Positions 42,675 through 52,924 of a stretch of DNA of 64,000 bases are shown here, one piece after another. The stretch spans positions 503,501 through 567,500 of the forward strand of contig NZ_CP031416.1 in the NCBI RefSeq assembly GCF_003367375.1, given 5' to 3'. This stretch comes from Gallaecimonas mangrovi (GTDB lineage Bacteria; Pseudomonadota; Gammaproteobacteria; Enterobacterales; Gallaecimonadaceae). Within the stretch, counting starts at the first letter, position 1. Every line of letters starts with the position of its first letter. Made by a program: the position numbers and the translations under genes. A model generated the notes under the pieces. That model had not been told where the DNA came from. It saw nothing but the letters and a program-made list of their open reading frames with translations, and did not search any database.

Positions 42675-44954
42675 TTAGAAGCTGTAACGCACACCCAAGG
42701 TGAGGTTACGGCCCGGTAACGGTACCGCATCTTTCAAGAAAGAGGTGGCAGGACGGGCTTCTTTATCCAGCAAGTTGTCGCCTTTTAAGTAAACGAACAA
42801 GTCGCCTTGGCTTTGATACACGTGGTAGCCCACAGAGGCGTTAACCAGGGTGTAGCCGGCGGTGTCGGTTTCGTTTTCGGCGGTTTTGCTTTGTTTGCTG
42901 TAACCGGTGGCACCCATGTCAGCATGCCAGTCCTGGTAGTCGAAGTTCAGGGTGGCACCAACACGCAGTGGTGAGATGCGTGGCAAGTTGCCGCCATCGT
43001 CCAGTTTGCCGCGGGTGTAGTCGCTCATGGCATCAACCGACCAGTAATCGCCGAACGGCACATTTACTTTGGCCTCAAAGCCGTACAGGGTGGCATCACC
43101 TTGGCTGAACTGATAAACCGGCAGACTAGGATCTTCATCGTTACCCATATCGGCAGCGGTTAGGCCGGTGTCGTGCTCATAGTAGTAGTTGCTGACCTTG
43201 TTGTAATACAGGCTCAGGGTACCGGACCAATCGCCGTCAAACTTGCGCAGGCTCCAGTCGATGTTATTGGCGGTTTCTTTTTTCGGGTTACCGGAATCGG
43301 CAACAACGTCACCGCCGTTGATGTTATACAGCGAACCCACTTCGAAGGTACGCGTCGCATCGTGCGGGCCGTAGCTGTATAGCTCTTCAGCTGTTGGGCT
43401 ACGTTCGGCGCGGCTTAAAGACACGCTCATGTTGTAACCCGGAGTAAAGTCCCAAACGGTACCGGCAGACAGGCTTAAATCGTTGTCGTTGATATCGGCA
43501 GGGGTGTACTCGTTATCACCGGCAGCACTTTCCAGGTTCATTGAGCTGGACTTGAGCTTGTAGTTTTCCAAACGGCCACCCAGTTGGTAACGGAAGTTAC
43601 CCACTTGGCGCTCTTGCACGATAAAGGCAGCGGCAGTATCGGTTTTGGTGTTCGGGGTCAGTGCTTCTTCACCGTCGATTTGGTAATCGCGGTGCGTCAG
43701 GTGCGCGCCGACAACGCCTTGCCATTCACCCCATGGGTTGTTGGCCAGGGTGATACGGCCTTCGCTGAACTTGTTGGTAAAGACGGTATCAGGGTCACCG
43801 TTTTCCAGTTCGGCGTGTTCGTAGTGGGTGTAGCCACCGTCGAATTTCACGCTGGAGAAACCAGCAAAAGGATTGTTGAGGCCGGCGTGTAATTGATAAG
43901 CGGTTTTACGCATATCAATGCTGACCGTTGGGTCGTCGGCATCTGTGGTGGTTGGCGGAATACCGTATTTGTTGACGGTGCGGCTACCGGTTACACCTAC
44001 ATAACCGTTGTCACCGGTGTAACCACCGCCAAAGCCATATTCTTCGAGGCTAAGCTGGCTGTTGCTGAGCTTGCCTGACGGGTTAGGTTCGCCTTCGATA
44101 GCGTCGCCAGGAATGTCTTCGTCCTGGGCGTGACGGGAAGTACCGTCAACATGCCAGTAGTATTTACCGTTACCGGTGTTGAGGTTAGCAACCGCGGTTT
44201 TGCCGTTATCAACGGTGCTATAGCGGGCGGCTAAGCTGCCAGTCATGCCGTCGATAGGGGTTTCGCTGTAGCGATAGTCTACGACGTTAACCACGCCACC
44301 AATGGCACCGTTGCCGTACAGCAAGGTGGCTGGGCCGCGCAGAATTTCGATTTGTTTGGCGGTGGTCGCTTCGGTGGTTACCGCATGGTCAGCAGACACG
44401 GTGGAAGCATCACCTACCGCCAGGCCATCTTGCAGCACTTGCACCCGTGGGCCGTCCATACCGCGAATGATCGGGCGGCTGGCGGCAGGGCCGAAGTGTG
44501 AGGCTTGTACGCCGGGCTCGTTTTGCAGGGTGTCACCCAAAGACGGCGCGGTGGATTTTCGCAGGGCATCTGCAGACAGCACCGATACCGGAATAGCGCT
44601 TTCCAGTTCCGTACGGCCCAGTGGGGTGCCGGTTACAACGATGTTTTCAACGTTAACCGCAGACAGGGTGAAGTCTTTAGTCAGGCTGCCGGTGGTGGTG
44701 TCAATTTCTGACTCTTGGTGAGCGTACTGGTCAGCGCCGGCATGCAGGTGCAGGTGGCTATTGTCGGCTACTTCCAGGCTGTAATGGCCTTTGGCATCGG
44801 TAATGGCTTTGGTGGCAGAACCGTCGGTAGATACGGCTGCGCCTTTAATGGGGTTACCGGAGGCATCAACAACGGTACCGGTAACGGTAGCCGCAAACGC
44901 AGGTGTCACAACGCCAGCAGCAGCCAGCGCCAAATATAATGGGGCAAATTTCAT
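42675..44954 (-). CDS. TonB-dependent receptor, probable zinc receptor (ZnuD-like)
   Basis: A 759-residue outer-membrane receptor. A signal peptide (1-21) is followed by a carboxypeptidase-regulatory-like domain (about 22-95) with a His-rich segment (His57, 67, 69, 71, 79), then the plug (VVTGTPLGRTELESAIPVSVL; IRGMDGPRVQVLQDGL) and a barrel ending in GVRYSF. Plug wording and His-rich stretches resemble ZnuD-type zinc receptors. It lies in an operon behind a small CxxC protein that starts 6 bases after a Zur-like box, which supports a zinc role. AAGGA precedes the ATG at 44954. Confidence 0.72.
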   Translation of the reverse strand: MKFAPLYLALAAAGVVTPAFAATVTGTVVDASGNPIKGAAVSTDGSATKAITDAKGHYSLEVADNSHLHLHAGADQYAHQESEIDTTTGSLTKDFTLSAVNVENIVVTGTPLGRTELESAIPVSVLSADALRKSTAPSLGDTLQNEPGVQASHFGPAASRPIIRGMDGPRVQVLQDGLAVGDASTVSADHAVTTEATTAKQIEILRGPATLLYGNGAIGGVVNVVDYRYSETPIDGMTGSLAARYSTVDNGKTAVANLNTGNGKYYWHVDGTSRHAQDEDIPGDAIEGEPNPSGKLSNSQLSLEEYGFGGGYTGDNGYVGVTGSRTVNKYGIPPTTTDADDPTVSIDMRKTAYQLHAGLNNPFAGFSSVKFDGGYTHYEHAELENGDPDTVFTNKFSEGRITLANNPWGEWQGVVGAHLTHRDYQIDGEEALTPNTKTDTAAAFIVQERQVGNFRYQLGGRLENYKLKSSSMNLESAAGDNEYTPADINDNDLSLSAGTVWDFTPGYNMSVSLSRAERSPTAEELYSYGPHDATRTFEVGSLYNINGGDVVADSGNPKKETANNIDWSLRKFDGDWSGTLSLYYNKVSNYYYEHDTGLTAADMGNDEDPSLPVYQFSQGDATLYGFEAKVNVPFGDYWSVDAMSDYTRGKLDDGGNLPRISPLRVGATLNFDYQDWHADMGATGYSKQSKTAENETDTAGYTLVNASVGYHVYQSQGDLFVYLKGDNLLDKEARPATSFLKDAVPLPGRNLTLGVRYSF

Positions 44955-45015
44955 GTCGTCTGTCCTTAAAAACAGCAAATCTCTAAGACGAATATTTTTT
45001 AAAGGTTGTTATTGT

Positions 45016-45309
45016 TCAGGACAGAGCAGGCGGTCCCCGCACCGGCATACGGCGGCTCGGGTTTAATTGTGGTTTGGTGTAAGGCAGTTGCCGGGCAGCA
45101 ACCAAAATGGGTGCCGGTGGGCGAACGGTAAGGCTAAAGCTAAAGCCAATATCGTTGTGGCCGGCGAAATTACATAGCTGGCAGTTATTTTGGTCGCGGG
45201 TCAGGCTGTGCTTGTCTGCATGTTCCAACGCAAAACCTTGCACTGCCACTAGCCATACGGCGAGCAGCAGCCATAACCAAGGGCGGCGCTGGGGACGGAG
45301 CAGAGTCAT
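45016..45309 (-). CDS. Small exported CxxC/His protein (DUF2946-like)
   Basis: A 97-residue protein with one hydrophobic leader or anchor (about residues 10-25) and a short periplasmic part holding H30, H34, C43, C46 (NNCQLC) and H51. This resembles DUF2946-type small proteins seen beside metal receptors. The residues could bind zinc. It is 61 bases upstream of the ZnuD-like receptor, with no terminator between. The Zur-like box starts 6 bases before the ATG, so the leader must be very short or the real start lies further down. Confidence 0.65.
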   Translation of the reverse strand: MTLLRPQRRPWLWLLLAVWLVAVQGFALEHADKHSLTRDQNNCQLCNFAGHNDIGFSFSLTVRPPAPILVAARQLPYTKPQLNPSRRMPVRGPPALS

Positions 45310-45315
45310 AGCGTA

Positions 45316-45330
45316 TGTTATTACCTAACA
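45316..45330. promoter_or_regulatory. Zur-like box
   Basis: TGTTATTACCTAACA has perfect TGTTA/TAACA arms with the 5-bp centre spacing of the E. coli Zur consensus. The centre differs (TTACC). It lies directly upstream of the small CxxC gene and the ZnuD-like receptor. Confidence 0.6.
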
Positions 45331-45403
45331 GGGTTGATAACGATACCGACTTGCAACTTAACCGTCTACCCTAAGACGTTACTAATTATTTCCATCAAGC
45401 CAT

Positions 45404-46111
45404 TTAGGTGACGTGGCTATGCAGCCATTGGCGGCTGCGGGCGGGGAAGTTACTAAAAATGCCATCAACGCCAAGCCGGGCTAAGCGGTGAATATCTTCA
45501 GGTTCGTCAACGGTATAGACATAAACCTTAAGGCCCATGGCTTGGGCTTCAAAAACCAGATGCTTGTCTACAAAGCTGCAATCGAGGTGCAAAGAAAACA
45601 CCTTCAGTGGCCCCATCATGCTGGCCAACTCCAAGGGAATATGGCTAATCAAAAGGCCAATGGGCCAGTCGGGTTTGATGGCTTGAAAAGCGGCAAGTTG
45701 GCGGTGGTGAAAGGAGGAAATCAATAAGTCTTCGGGTTTCCAGCCGAGCTCGTTAACTGCCTTTTCAAGTAATGGCACCAGCACCGGCAGTAAATCGTGG
45801 GCTTTGAGTTCCAGGTTCAGCTGGCAGCGCCCGGCGCAAAGTACTAATACCTGCCAGAGGGTCGGAATGGGGTTGCCATCTCCGGCATCCACCGCGGCCA
45901 GGCTCTCAGGTGTTTGATTTTCCAAAAGGCCTTGGCCGTTTAGGGTGCAGTGATGCAACCAGCGGTCGTGGAGGATGTAAATCTCATCCTGGTAGCGCTG
46001 CAAATCCAGCTCTATCGCTTCGGCGCCTTGTTCCAGGGCCAGTTTAAAGGCGGTCAGGGTGTTATCACTGGCCTCACCGGAAGCGCCGCGATGGGCGAAT
46101 ATTTTCATCAT
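45404..46111 (-). CDS. Glycerophosphodiester phosphodiesterase
   Basis: A 235-residue cytosolic GDPD with a TIM barrel that releases glycerol-3-phosphate from lipid-derived diesters. It shows HRGASGEASDNTLTAF (the HRG and E/D metal site, residues 7-22), ELDLQRYQD and LHDRWLHHC. It has no signal peptide, like UgpQ (247 aa). It is the last gene of the rsgA-psd-EamA-mscM cluster, 13 bases behind mscM. It may start at the second of two ATGs. Confidence 0.9.
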   Translation of the reverse strand: MMKIFAHRGASGEASDNTLTAFKLALEQGAEAIELDLQRYQDEIYILHDRWLHHCTLNGQGLLENQTPESLAAVDAGDGNPIPTLWQVLVLCAGRCQLNLELKAHDLLPVLVPLLEKAVNELGWKPEDLLISSFHHRQLAAFQAIKPDWPIGLLISHIPLELASMMGPLKVFSLHLDCSFVDKHLVFEAQAMGLKVYVYTVDEPEDIHRLARLGVDGIFSNFPARSRQWLHSHVT

Positions 46112-46124
46112 CTTGTGGCGCTCA

Positions 46125-49100
46125 TCAGGGCTTTAAAGGCGCGGGCATCGGTTGTTGCATTGCCACGTCCATTTTTGGCCAAGCCAAATCGATACCTCGG
46201 GCTTTGAACTGGCGATGGATGTCGCTGTAAAGCGCATGGCAGGTGCGCAAGCGGTTGTCGGTATCGCCAACATAGGCCCGCAGTTCGAAGTCCAAAGAAG
46301 AAAGCCCAATACCCAGCAAATAGGCGGAGGGTTCCGGATCGTCCAGCACCATATGACATCGCTGCGCTGCCTCCAGCAACAACTGTTGTACCAAATCGGT
46401 ATCCGAGCCGTGATTAACACTGACCCGGATAATAAGCCGGGTGGTGGGATCGGAAAGCGACCAGTTCACCAGCTGCTCGGTGATAAAGGCCTTATTCGGC
46501 ACAATGATCTCTTTGTGATCCCAATCCACGATGGTGGTGGCACGGGTGTTAATGCGGGTTACGGTGCCCGAAAGATCGCGAATGGTCACGGTGTCGCCAA
46601 TACGAATGGGCTTTTCAAACAAGATGATAAGCCCCGAAACAAAGTTGGCGAAGATCTCTTGCAAACCAAAACCCAAACCTACCGTTAGCGCCGCCACCAG
46701 CCACTGCGCCTTGGACCATTCAATACCCAACAGGCCAAAGGTTGTGGTCACGCCCACCACAATAACCAGGTAACGTGACACCGTCGTGACGGCAAAGCCG
46801 GTACCGGGGCTCAGTTTCATGCGCTGCAGTACCGCCAGTTCCAAAAGGCCAGGCAAGTTGCGGCTGCCAATCACAGTGAGCATTACCGTTAACAATGCCC
46901 AAATCACCGCCATCAACGTGACCGGCACTTGCTGCTCTTCACCATCAATAGTGGTGGTGACATCCCAAAGATTAATGCGCTCAAAGTACGACAGGGAGTC
47001 GTACATCGAGGACCACAGCACCACTAAACCAATGACACAAGCCAGTTTGAACAGGGTGCGCATCAGGGCGATGGACTGGCTGGAAATGGTATCGATATCA
47101 ATCAGCGACTCTTCCGACGGTACTTCCGGGCCAGGCTCGCTTTCCTCGTCGAGTTCTTTGTTGCGCTGTGCCAGCAATTCAGCTCTTTTTAACTTGGCCT
47201 GGGCAAAGGCGATTTTGCGCCGTTCAATCAGCAGCGCCCGTTTTGACAGGTAATAGGCAAAACCAAAACCGCACAACATCAGCAACGAGACTTGTTCTAA
47301 CCACAACAATTGCTGGGCGGTGTAGTAATAGCCGGTGATGGCCAGTACCAGAGCCGTTGGTGGCAGGGCAATAGAGACCCACCAAAGCAGGTGGTGCCAT
47401 GGCCGCGGTTTCAGCCCTTTTTCAAGGTTATAAACCAGCAAGGTGCGGTGTTTATACAGCTGCTGATAAAACACCGTCATACCAGCGGCCAGCGCCAAAA
47501 AGGCCAAACGGCCAAGACCTTGGCGAATGGCTTCGTCGTTTTGCAGCTGGCAAAACACCATCAGCATTAACAGCGGCGTGGCTATCAAGGCCAGGCGGCG
47601 TACTAACAGCCGTAAGCGATGAATGCTGGCCGCCCGCCAGCGAAAGTGCGCCTGTAGAATGCCTTCATCGTCGGTGAGGTTACGCATGGTCAGCCAAATG
47701 GCGGTACCCAGTGCCCCACTTAACAGCGCTGCCGACAATGCCGGTTGATTGTCTTTGGCCATCAGGCCCAGCACCAAAAATAACAGCGGCAGCGGTGTCG
47801 CGTAACCGAGGGTAAGGCCAAGGGCTTTAAAGGTGGTTCTGATGCTGTCGCGAGTCACGTTACCCACCGGCTTGGCCAGTTCGGCTAAGCGCCGGCGCAA
47901 GCGGTGGTTTTCAAGCCAGCGAATCACCGCTGCCAACACCAGCAGCCCCACCACTAATGCCACCAGTAGCGGGTGGTGAGTGACTTTAAATTCGTTACCG
48001 GCTTCCAGCTTTTGTTTGGCAAATTGGGCGCTATCGCCCACCAAGGAGGTTAACCAGTCCCAGCTTAATGGCCTGGCGTTGGGTATCCAAAACAGATGCC
48101 CCTCAATCAGGGTTTTTAGCTCGCCAACGGTTTTTTCGAGGTCGCCGGTCGCTATTTCGAGCTGAGTCAGGTGGTTTAGGTATTCAAAGGTGCGTTCAGA
48201 CAGCTTTTTCAGCAATTTTTTGCGGGTGGAAAGCAGCTTTTTGGCTTGGGTGGCCTGTTTGTCAGACAGCTTGCTTAACGCATTGTCGGGGCTGGCTGCT
48301 TTTAGCTTTTGGTCGTACTCGTATTTGTCGATACGGGCCTGATTAATGGCGTTAATGAGTTGTTTGTGCTGAAAATTATGCGGCAGCTGGTCGTAGCGAA
48401 TACGTAAGGTTTCACCAAAGGCGGCGCTGACTTTTAGCCATTCAATTTGCTTTTGTACCGAGGACTGATATTCCCGCCATTCCAGGTTTTGCTGCTTAAC
48501 CTTACGTAACTTGGACAGCGCATCGACAATTTCATCGTTCAGCTCCGTCAGCTTGTCGGCATAACCGACACTTTGCTGGGCTAGCTGGTCAAGATAAGGG
48601 TTCTGATAATCCTTATCCAAACTTTCCATCAAGGTGCGTTGAATGCGGGCTTGGCGCTTGGCATTCAGGGCCGATTGAATGGCCGACTGCTGCGCCACTT
48701 TATCGGCAATTTTCAGGCTCAACAGTTCTTGCTGCACTTCCTTTAGCCGCAGGCGCTGGCTGGATGACGCATCTTCCAGTTCCAGCCGGTGGATCCAGGC
48801 ATTGAGCATGGCGATTTTGGCTTGCAGCATCGCCATGCGCGCCTGATCTTGGGCGTCGGTGCCGGAGATGTTGTCCAGGGCGTCTTGTTGCTGGTTGAGT
48901 TCGTTGCGAAGGTTAGCCGCCTGCGCACTGCCTTGGCCAAGGCGGCTACTGATGCGGCTTTGCTCGCTGATGACTCTGTCTAGCTGGTCGTTAAGGCTTT
49001 GCTGGTCGGTGATGACTTCCGGCAAGGTTTGGTCGAGGCGGTCTTCGCTCCAATGCTGGTAGTCAGGCAAGGTTTGAGATTGGTACTGGGCTACCTCAGC

Positions 49101-49370
49101 TTCTTCTTTGGCGAGGGTTTTGGGGAAGTTGTCGATAACATCTTGGTACTGCTTGGCAACCTTTAGATGCTCGTCACGCTGTTCAAGCAACTGGGCCGCT
49201 TCGTTATATAACGCCGCTAACTGCTCGCTCTGGGCATCGCCAGCCTTCTTGGCTGCTTGTGCCTTGGTTTGCATCTGCACTTTGAGCAGTTTTTGAATGG
49301 AGGTGTTGGCCTGAGCCTGAGTGCCTAATAGCAGGAGCCCAATAAGGCAGATGCGCAGCAGTGCGGGCAT
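46125..49370 (-). CDS. mscM: Mechanosensitive channel MscM (MscS family, large)
   Basis: A 1081-residue channel. A signal peptide (1-21) is followed by a long periplasmic coiled-coil region (about 25-430), about eleven membrane helices, and the MscS core (about 860-1060) with pore helix (LTVGLGFGLQEIFANFVSGLIILFEKPIRIGD) and beta domain (VTIRDLSGTVTRINTRATTI). Length matches E. coli MscM/YjeP (1107 aa). In E. coli it lies directly downstream of psd. Here an EamA transporter gene is inserted between them. AGGGAAG precedes the ATG. Confidence 0.93.
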   Translation of the reverse strand: MPALLRICLIGLLLLGTQAQANTSIQKLLKVQMQTKAQAAKKAGDAQSEQLAALYNEAAQLLEQRDEHLKVAKQYQDVIDNFPKTLAKEEAEVAQYQSQTLPDYQHWSEDRLDQTLPEVITDQQSLNDQLDRVISEQSRISSRLGQGSAQAANLRNELNQQQDALDNISGTDAQDQARMAMLQAKIAMLNAWIHRLELEDASSSQRLRLKEVQQELLSLKIADKVAQQSAIQSALNAKRQARIQRTLMESLDKDYQNPYLDQLAQQSVGYADKLTELNDEIVDALSKLRKVKQQNLEWREYQSSVQKQIEWLKVSAAFGETLRIRYDQLPHNFQHKQLINAINQARIDKYEYDQKLKAASPDNALSKLSDKQATQAKKLLSTRKKLLKKLSERTFEYLNHLTQLEIATGDLEKTVGELKTLIEGHLFWIPNARPLSWDWLTSLVGDSAQFAKQKLEAGNEFKVTHHPLLVALVVGLLVLAAVIRWLENHRLRRRLAELAKPVGNVTRDSIRTTFKALGLTLGYATPLPLLFLVLGLMAKDNQPALSAALLSGALGTAIWLTMRNLTDDEGILQAHFRWRAASIHRLRLLVRRLALIATPLLMLMVFCQLQNDEAIRQGLGRLAFLALAAGMTVFYQQLYKHRTLLVYNLEKGLKPRPWHHLLWWVSIALPPTALVLAITGYYYTAQQLLWLEQVSLLMLCGFGFAYYLSKRALLIERRKIAFAQAKLKRAELLAQRNKELDEESEPGPEVPSEESLIDIDTISSQSIALMRTLFKLACVIGLVVLWSSMYDSLSYFERINLWDVTTTIDGEEQQVPVTLMAVIWALLTVMLTVIGSRNLPGLLELAVLQRMKLSPGTGFAVTTVSRYLVIVVGVTTTFGLLGIEWSKAQWLVAALTVGLGFGLQEIFANFVSGLIILFEKPIRIGDTVTIRDLSGTVTRINTRATTIVDWDHKEIIVPNKAFITEQLVNWSLSDPTTRLIIRVSVNHGSDTDLVQQLLLEAAQRCHMVLDDPEPSAYLLGIGLSSLDFELRAYVGDTDNRLRTCHALYSDIHRQFKARGIDLAWPKMDVAMQQPMPAPLKP

Positions 49371-49441
49371 GAAAACTTCCCTGAACTAATTCTTTCTCAT
49401 CCTAGGGCTTTTTACCCTGACTCGCCAGCAATGGCGCGGAG

Positions 49442-50302
49442 TCAGGGCTTTTGAGAACGAGCCGCCAGGGTTTCAAATACAGCGGCGCTGACCACCAGCG
49501 CGCCGCCGACGAGCGTACGCCAATTTGGTATTTCATGCAGCACCAATGCCGCTAAAACGCTGGCGTAGATAGGTTGCAGACAGGAAATAAGCGCCACACT
49601 TTTTACCTTTAAGTTACCCAGCGCCTGGGCCAGCAAGGCATGGGGGGCGGCGGTAAAGCCGATGCCCAAAATCACCAGCAGGCCCCAGCCCCAAGCTGGC
49701 ATGCTAAGCGCCGCCTGGCTTTGAAAGGGAGCCAGCACAATCATTGCCACCAAACACTGGTAAAACATCGCCTTAGGGCCAGAATGATGGCTGAACTGAT
49801 GCTTGTGTAACAGGTTTCTGATGGTAAACAGCAGCGCCGAGAAAATGCCGAGCGCCACGCCCTTGGTGGTGCTGTTACCAAGGTTGGTGTCAGGCACAAT
49901 CATCACGATACCGATTAGCACCATGACTGCGGCTGCCAAATCGCGGCGCTGCGGCAACTGGCGTTTGATAAGCGGTTCTAGCAGTACCGCCATCACCGGG
50001 TAGGTGAAAAAGGCAATCATCCCCACCGCCACCGTTGATACCTGCATGGATGCGAAATAGGTCACCCAGTGCAAGCTCACCACCGCGCCAAGTAACAGCG
50101 CCACGGCGTATTCGCGCAGGCTGCCTAATCGCAGCCGCCCTTTACTGGCCTTGACGACAACGGCCAAGGTAACGGCCGCTATCAGGCAGCGCAGCACTGT
50201 CATGTCTAGCGCGCTAAGGGGAATCAGCTTGGCAAAAAGCGCGGTGCCGCCAAACAGCAGCACCGCAATGTGCAGTTCCCAAAGACTACGGCGAGAGTGC
50301 AT
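49442..50302 (-). CDS. EamA-family (DMT) transporter
   Basis: A 286-residue inner-membrane protein with ten helices in two EamA repeats (about residues 10-135 and 145-280). Such proteins export metabolites such as amino acids or drugs, and the substrate cannot be told. It overlaps the psd stop by one base, so it is coupled to psd, and is inserted between psd and mscM, which are neighbours in E. coli. Confidence 0.88.
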   Translation of the reverse strand: MHSRRSLWELHIAVLLFGGTALFAKLIPLSALDMTVLRCLIAAVTLAVVVKASKGRLRLGSLREYAVALLLGAVVSLHWVTYFASMQVSTVAVGMIAFFTYPVMAVLLEPLIKRQLPQRRDLAAAVMVLIGIVMIVPDTNLGNSTTKGVALGIFSALLFTIRNLLHKHQFSHHSGPKAMFYQCLVAMIVLAPFQSQAALSMPAWGWGLLVILGIGFTAAPHALLAQALGNLKVKSVALISCLQPIYASVLAALVLHEIPNWRTLVGGALVVSAAVFETLAARSQKP

Positions 50303-51186
50303 TAGCTGGGTTTGTTGGCGAAGGCGCCGCCTAGACGTGTTACCACGCCGGGTGCCAGTTCTTCAGTATATTGCACGGCGTTTTCAGCAAAGAGCAGCAC
50401 CACGGTTGAGCCCAGTTTGAAGCGGCCCATTTCCTCACCTTTTTCCAGGGTGATGGGTTTGAGGTGGCGATAGTCCCAATGGCGCACTTCTTTGCCTGTT
50501 GGCGGTGTAACGGTGCCAGCCCAAACGGTTTCAATACTGGCAACAATGGTGGCACCGACCAGCACCAGCGCCATGGGGCCAACCTCGGTATCCCAAAGGG
50601 TGACCACCCGTTCGTTACGGGCAAAAAGCCCGGGCACGTTTTCGGCGGTCAAGGGATTCACCGAGAACAGATCTCCCGGTACATAAATCATGTCGGTCAA
50701 GGTGCCTTTTACCGGCATATGAATGCGGTGATAGTCACGCGGCGCCAAATAAATGGTGGCAAAGCTGCCGCTTTGGTACGGCGCGGCAAGTTCCGGCACA
50801 CCCACCAAGGCATCACAGCTGTAATCGTGGCCTTTAGCTTGAATAATACGACCGGCGGTCACCGGTCCTAACTGGCTGACGGTGCCGTCTACCGGCAAAA
50901 TAAGGTCGCTGCTGGCCAGCGGGCGCAAGCCAGGTTTTAGCTCACGGGTAAAAAAGGCGTTGAAAGTGTCGAAATCTTCCGGGCTTTCCAGCTTGGCTTC
51001 GCTCATATCCACTTTATAGCGATTGATAAAAAAGCGAATAAAAGCACGGGTTAACCAACCGGCACGGGCCGAAGCCAAGGCCCCGGTCAGGCGAGATAAG
51101 CCGTGTTGGGGAATAAGGTACTGCAGGGCAATTTTCAGTTGGTCAAACACCGATTTTTCCTTGTCTTTCGTTGGCGCTTTAGACAT
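50302..51186 (-). CDS. psd: Phosphatidylserine decarboxylase proenzyme
   Basis: A 294-residue inner-membrane enzyme that makes phosphatidylethanolamine. The self-cleavage site is L-G-S-T at residues 258-261, where the Ser becomes the pyruvoyl group. The His of DYHRIHMP (about 152-156) and Asp of LPVDG (about 98-101) form the catalytic set. Length is as usual. Its start overlaps the end of rsgA by 8 bases, the same neighbour as in E. coli. Confidence 0.97.
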   Translation of the reverse strand: MSKAPTKDKEKSVFDQLKIALQYLIPQHGLSRLTGALASARAGWLTRAFIRFFINRYKVDMSEAKLESPEDFDTFNAFFTRELKPGLRPLASSDLILPVDGTVSQLGPVTAGRIIQAKGHDYSCDALVGVPELAAPYQSGSFATIYLAPRDYHRIHMPVKGTLTDMIYVPGDLFSVNPLTAENVPGLFARNERVVTLWDTEVGPMALVLVGATIVASIETVWAGTVTPPTGKEVRHWDYRHLKPITLEKGEEMGRFKLGSTVVLLFAENAVQYTEELAPGVVTRLGGAFANKPS

Positions 51187-52231
51187 AGCTGGGGCGACTG
51201 TCTGCGAGTGAGTCGACGATGCGATGGTAACTGTCCAAACGGCTCTGGGCTAGTTTTCCACTTTTTACCGCCGCTTGCAGGGCGCAGCCTGGGTCAGATT
51301 TATGTTTGCAGTCGCGAAATTTACAGGTGCCGAGGAACTGCTGAAATTCCTTAAAGCCCTTGGCAATGGTGGTTTCATCTAAGTGCCACAACGCAAATTC
51401 ACGAATGCCGGGGGAATCAATCAGTTCGCCGCCGCTTGGAAAATGAAAAAGCCGCGCCACAGTCGTGGTGTGCTGGCCAAGGCCGGAGTTTTCTGACACA
51501 TCACCAACCTGTGCCTGGGCATCGGGCAGTAAGCGATTTACCAGCGACGATTTACCCACCCCAGACTGGCCGACAAAAATACTCACTTCATCTGCCAGCA
51601 GTTGTTGTAAAGCGTCCATACCTTCGCCTTCTTTAACCGAGACAAAAAGCACCTGGTAGCCAATGTCTTTGTAGAGCGCTAACTGCTGCTCGGCCGTTTG
51701 GCGGGCCCCTGGGTCAAGCATGTCGGTTTTATTGAGAATAATCACCGACTCCACCCCTAGGGTTTCTCCGGCGACCAAATAGCGGTCGATGATGTGAGTA
51801 GACAGTACCGGCACCACTGACGAGACAATACACATCTGGTCGATATTGGCGGCAACAGGTTTGATGCCGTCGTAAAAATCGGGGCGGGTGAGTACCGAGT
51901 GGCGCTCGTGTACCGCTTCAATCACACCGCTAATGCCCGCTAGCGCTTCGCTGCCGCGGCGCCAAATCACTTTATCACCGGTGACTAACGAATCAATGGT
52001 GCGGCGGATATTCAGGCGGTGTACCTGGCCATTGCTGTCTTCCACGTCGGCATGTTGGCCAAAGCGCGACAACACCAGCCCTTCCTCGGCTTGACCAAGC
52101 AGGGCGTCGTCGAACTGCACCTCGTCTTTTTTCTTATTAAGGCGCTTGGCCTGATTGGCTTTAACCCGGCGCTGTTGGCCGTGGGTTAGTTTGCTGCGTT
52201 TCGCCACTTTGCTCCTGGCTGCTGCTGGCAC
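51179..52231 (-). CDS. rsgA: Ribosome small-subunit GTPase RsgA
   Basis: A 350-residue circularly permuted GTPase that helps mature the 30S subunit. After an OB-fold (about 40-110) the G motifs come in the order G4 NKTD (167-170), G1 GQSGVGKS (221-228), G3 DSPG (272-275). The C-terminal zinc finger uses C303, C308, H310 and C316. It is divergent from orn with 43 bases between starts, exactly as in E. coli, and heads the psd operon. Confidence 0.97.
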   Translation of the reverse strand: MPAAARSKVAKRSKLTHGQQRRVKANQAKRLNKKKDEVQFDDALLGQAEEGLVLSRFGQHADVEDSNGQVHRLNIRRTIDSLVTGDKVIWRRGSEALAGISGVIEAVHERHSVLTRPDFYDGIKPVAANIDQMCIVSSVVPVLSTHIIDRYLVAGETLGVESVIILNKTDMLDPGARQTAEQQLALYKDIGYQVLFVSVKEGEGMDALQQLLADEVSIFVGQSGVGKSSLVNRLLPDAQAQVGDVSENSGLGQHTTTVARLFHFPSGGELIDSPGIREFALWHLDETTIAKGFKEFQQFLGTCKFRDCKHKSDPGCALQAAVKSGKLAQSRLDSYHRIVDSLADSRPSYV

Positions 52232-52274
52232 AAAACCCTATGATACACCGAGGTGAGCCGACAAAAGAAAACCC

Positions 52275-52823
52275 ATGAGCAAAGATAATCTGATTTGGAT
52301 CGATTTGGAGATGACCGGCCTGGACCCAGAGCAGGAAAGGATCATCGAAATTGCCACCATCGTTACCGACCAAGAGTTGAATATCTTGGCCGAAGGCCCG
52401 GTGTTAGCGGTGCATCAAAGTGACGCGCTGCTTGATAGCATGGATGAATGGTGTACCCGTACCCATACCGCCAACGGCTTGGTGGCGCGCGTCAAGGCCA
52501 GCAGTGTTTCTGAGGCTGACGCCGAGCAGCAAACCATTGCCTTTCTTGAGAAGTGGGTAGACAAAGGCGCATCGCCCATCTGCGGCAACACCATTGGCCA
52601 AGACCGGCGGTTTTTAGTGAAATATATGCCTGCGCTTGAAGCCTATTTTCACTACCGTAATCTCGATGTCAGCACCCTTAAGGAGCTGGCGCGGCGCTGG
52701 GCCCCGGACATTCTGGCTGGCATTAAGAAAAAGGAAACCCACTTGGCGCTGGATGACATCCGTGAGTCCATTGCTGAGCTGCGTTATTATCGCCAGCACT
52801 TTTTGAAAGTGCCCGCTGCCTAA
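52275..52823 (+). CDS. orn: Oligoribonuclease
   Basis: A 182-residue DEDDh 3'-5' exonuclease that degrades 2-5 nt RNAs, including pGpG from c-di-GMP breakdown. The acidic residues are D10 and E12 ([11 protein letters not shown]), the Asp in [10 protein letters not shown] and the late [11 protein letters not shown] motif with its His/Asp. Length matches E. coli Orn (181 aa). The tRNA-Gly array starts 100 bases downstream. Confidence 0.97.
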   Translation: MSKDNLIWIDLEMTGLDPEQERIIEIATIVTDQELNILAEGPVLAVHQSDALLDSMDEWCTRTHTANGLVARVKASSVSEADAEQQTIAFLEKWVDKGASPICGNTIGQDRRFLVKYMPALEAYFHYRNLDVSTLKELARRWAPDILAGIKKKETHLALDDIRESIAELRYYRQHFLKVPAA

Positions 52824-52850
52824 AAAGGCGGCAAACAACATTTTAGGCTG

Positions 52851-52878
52851 TTGCGCCGAAGAAATTTTTAGGTACAAT
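52851..52878 (+). promoter_or_regulatory. Promoter of the tRNA-Gly(GCC) array
   Basis: TTGCGC (-35) and TACAAT (-10, 52873-52878) are spaced 16 bp, followed by a GC-rich discriminator (GCGCTCCGC), the mark of stringently controlled stable-RNA promoters. It lies 46 bases before the first tRNA. Confidence 0.75.
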
Positions 52879-52924
52879 GCGCTCCGCTGTCGGGGAAGTC
52901 CGGCGGCGGCTTTTAAGCCACAAT

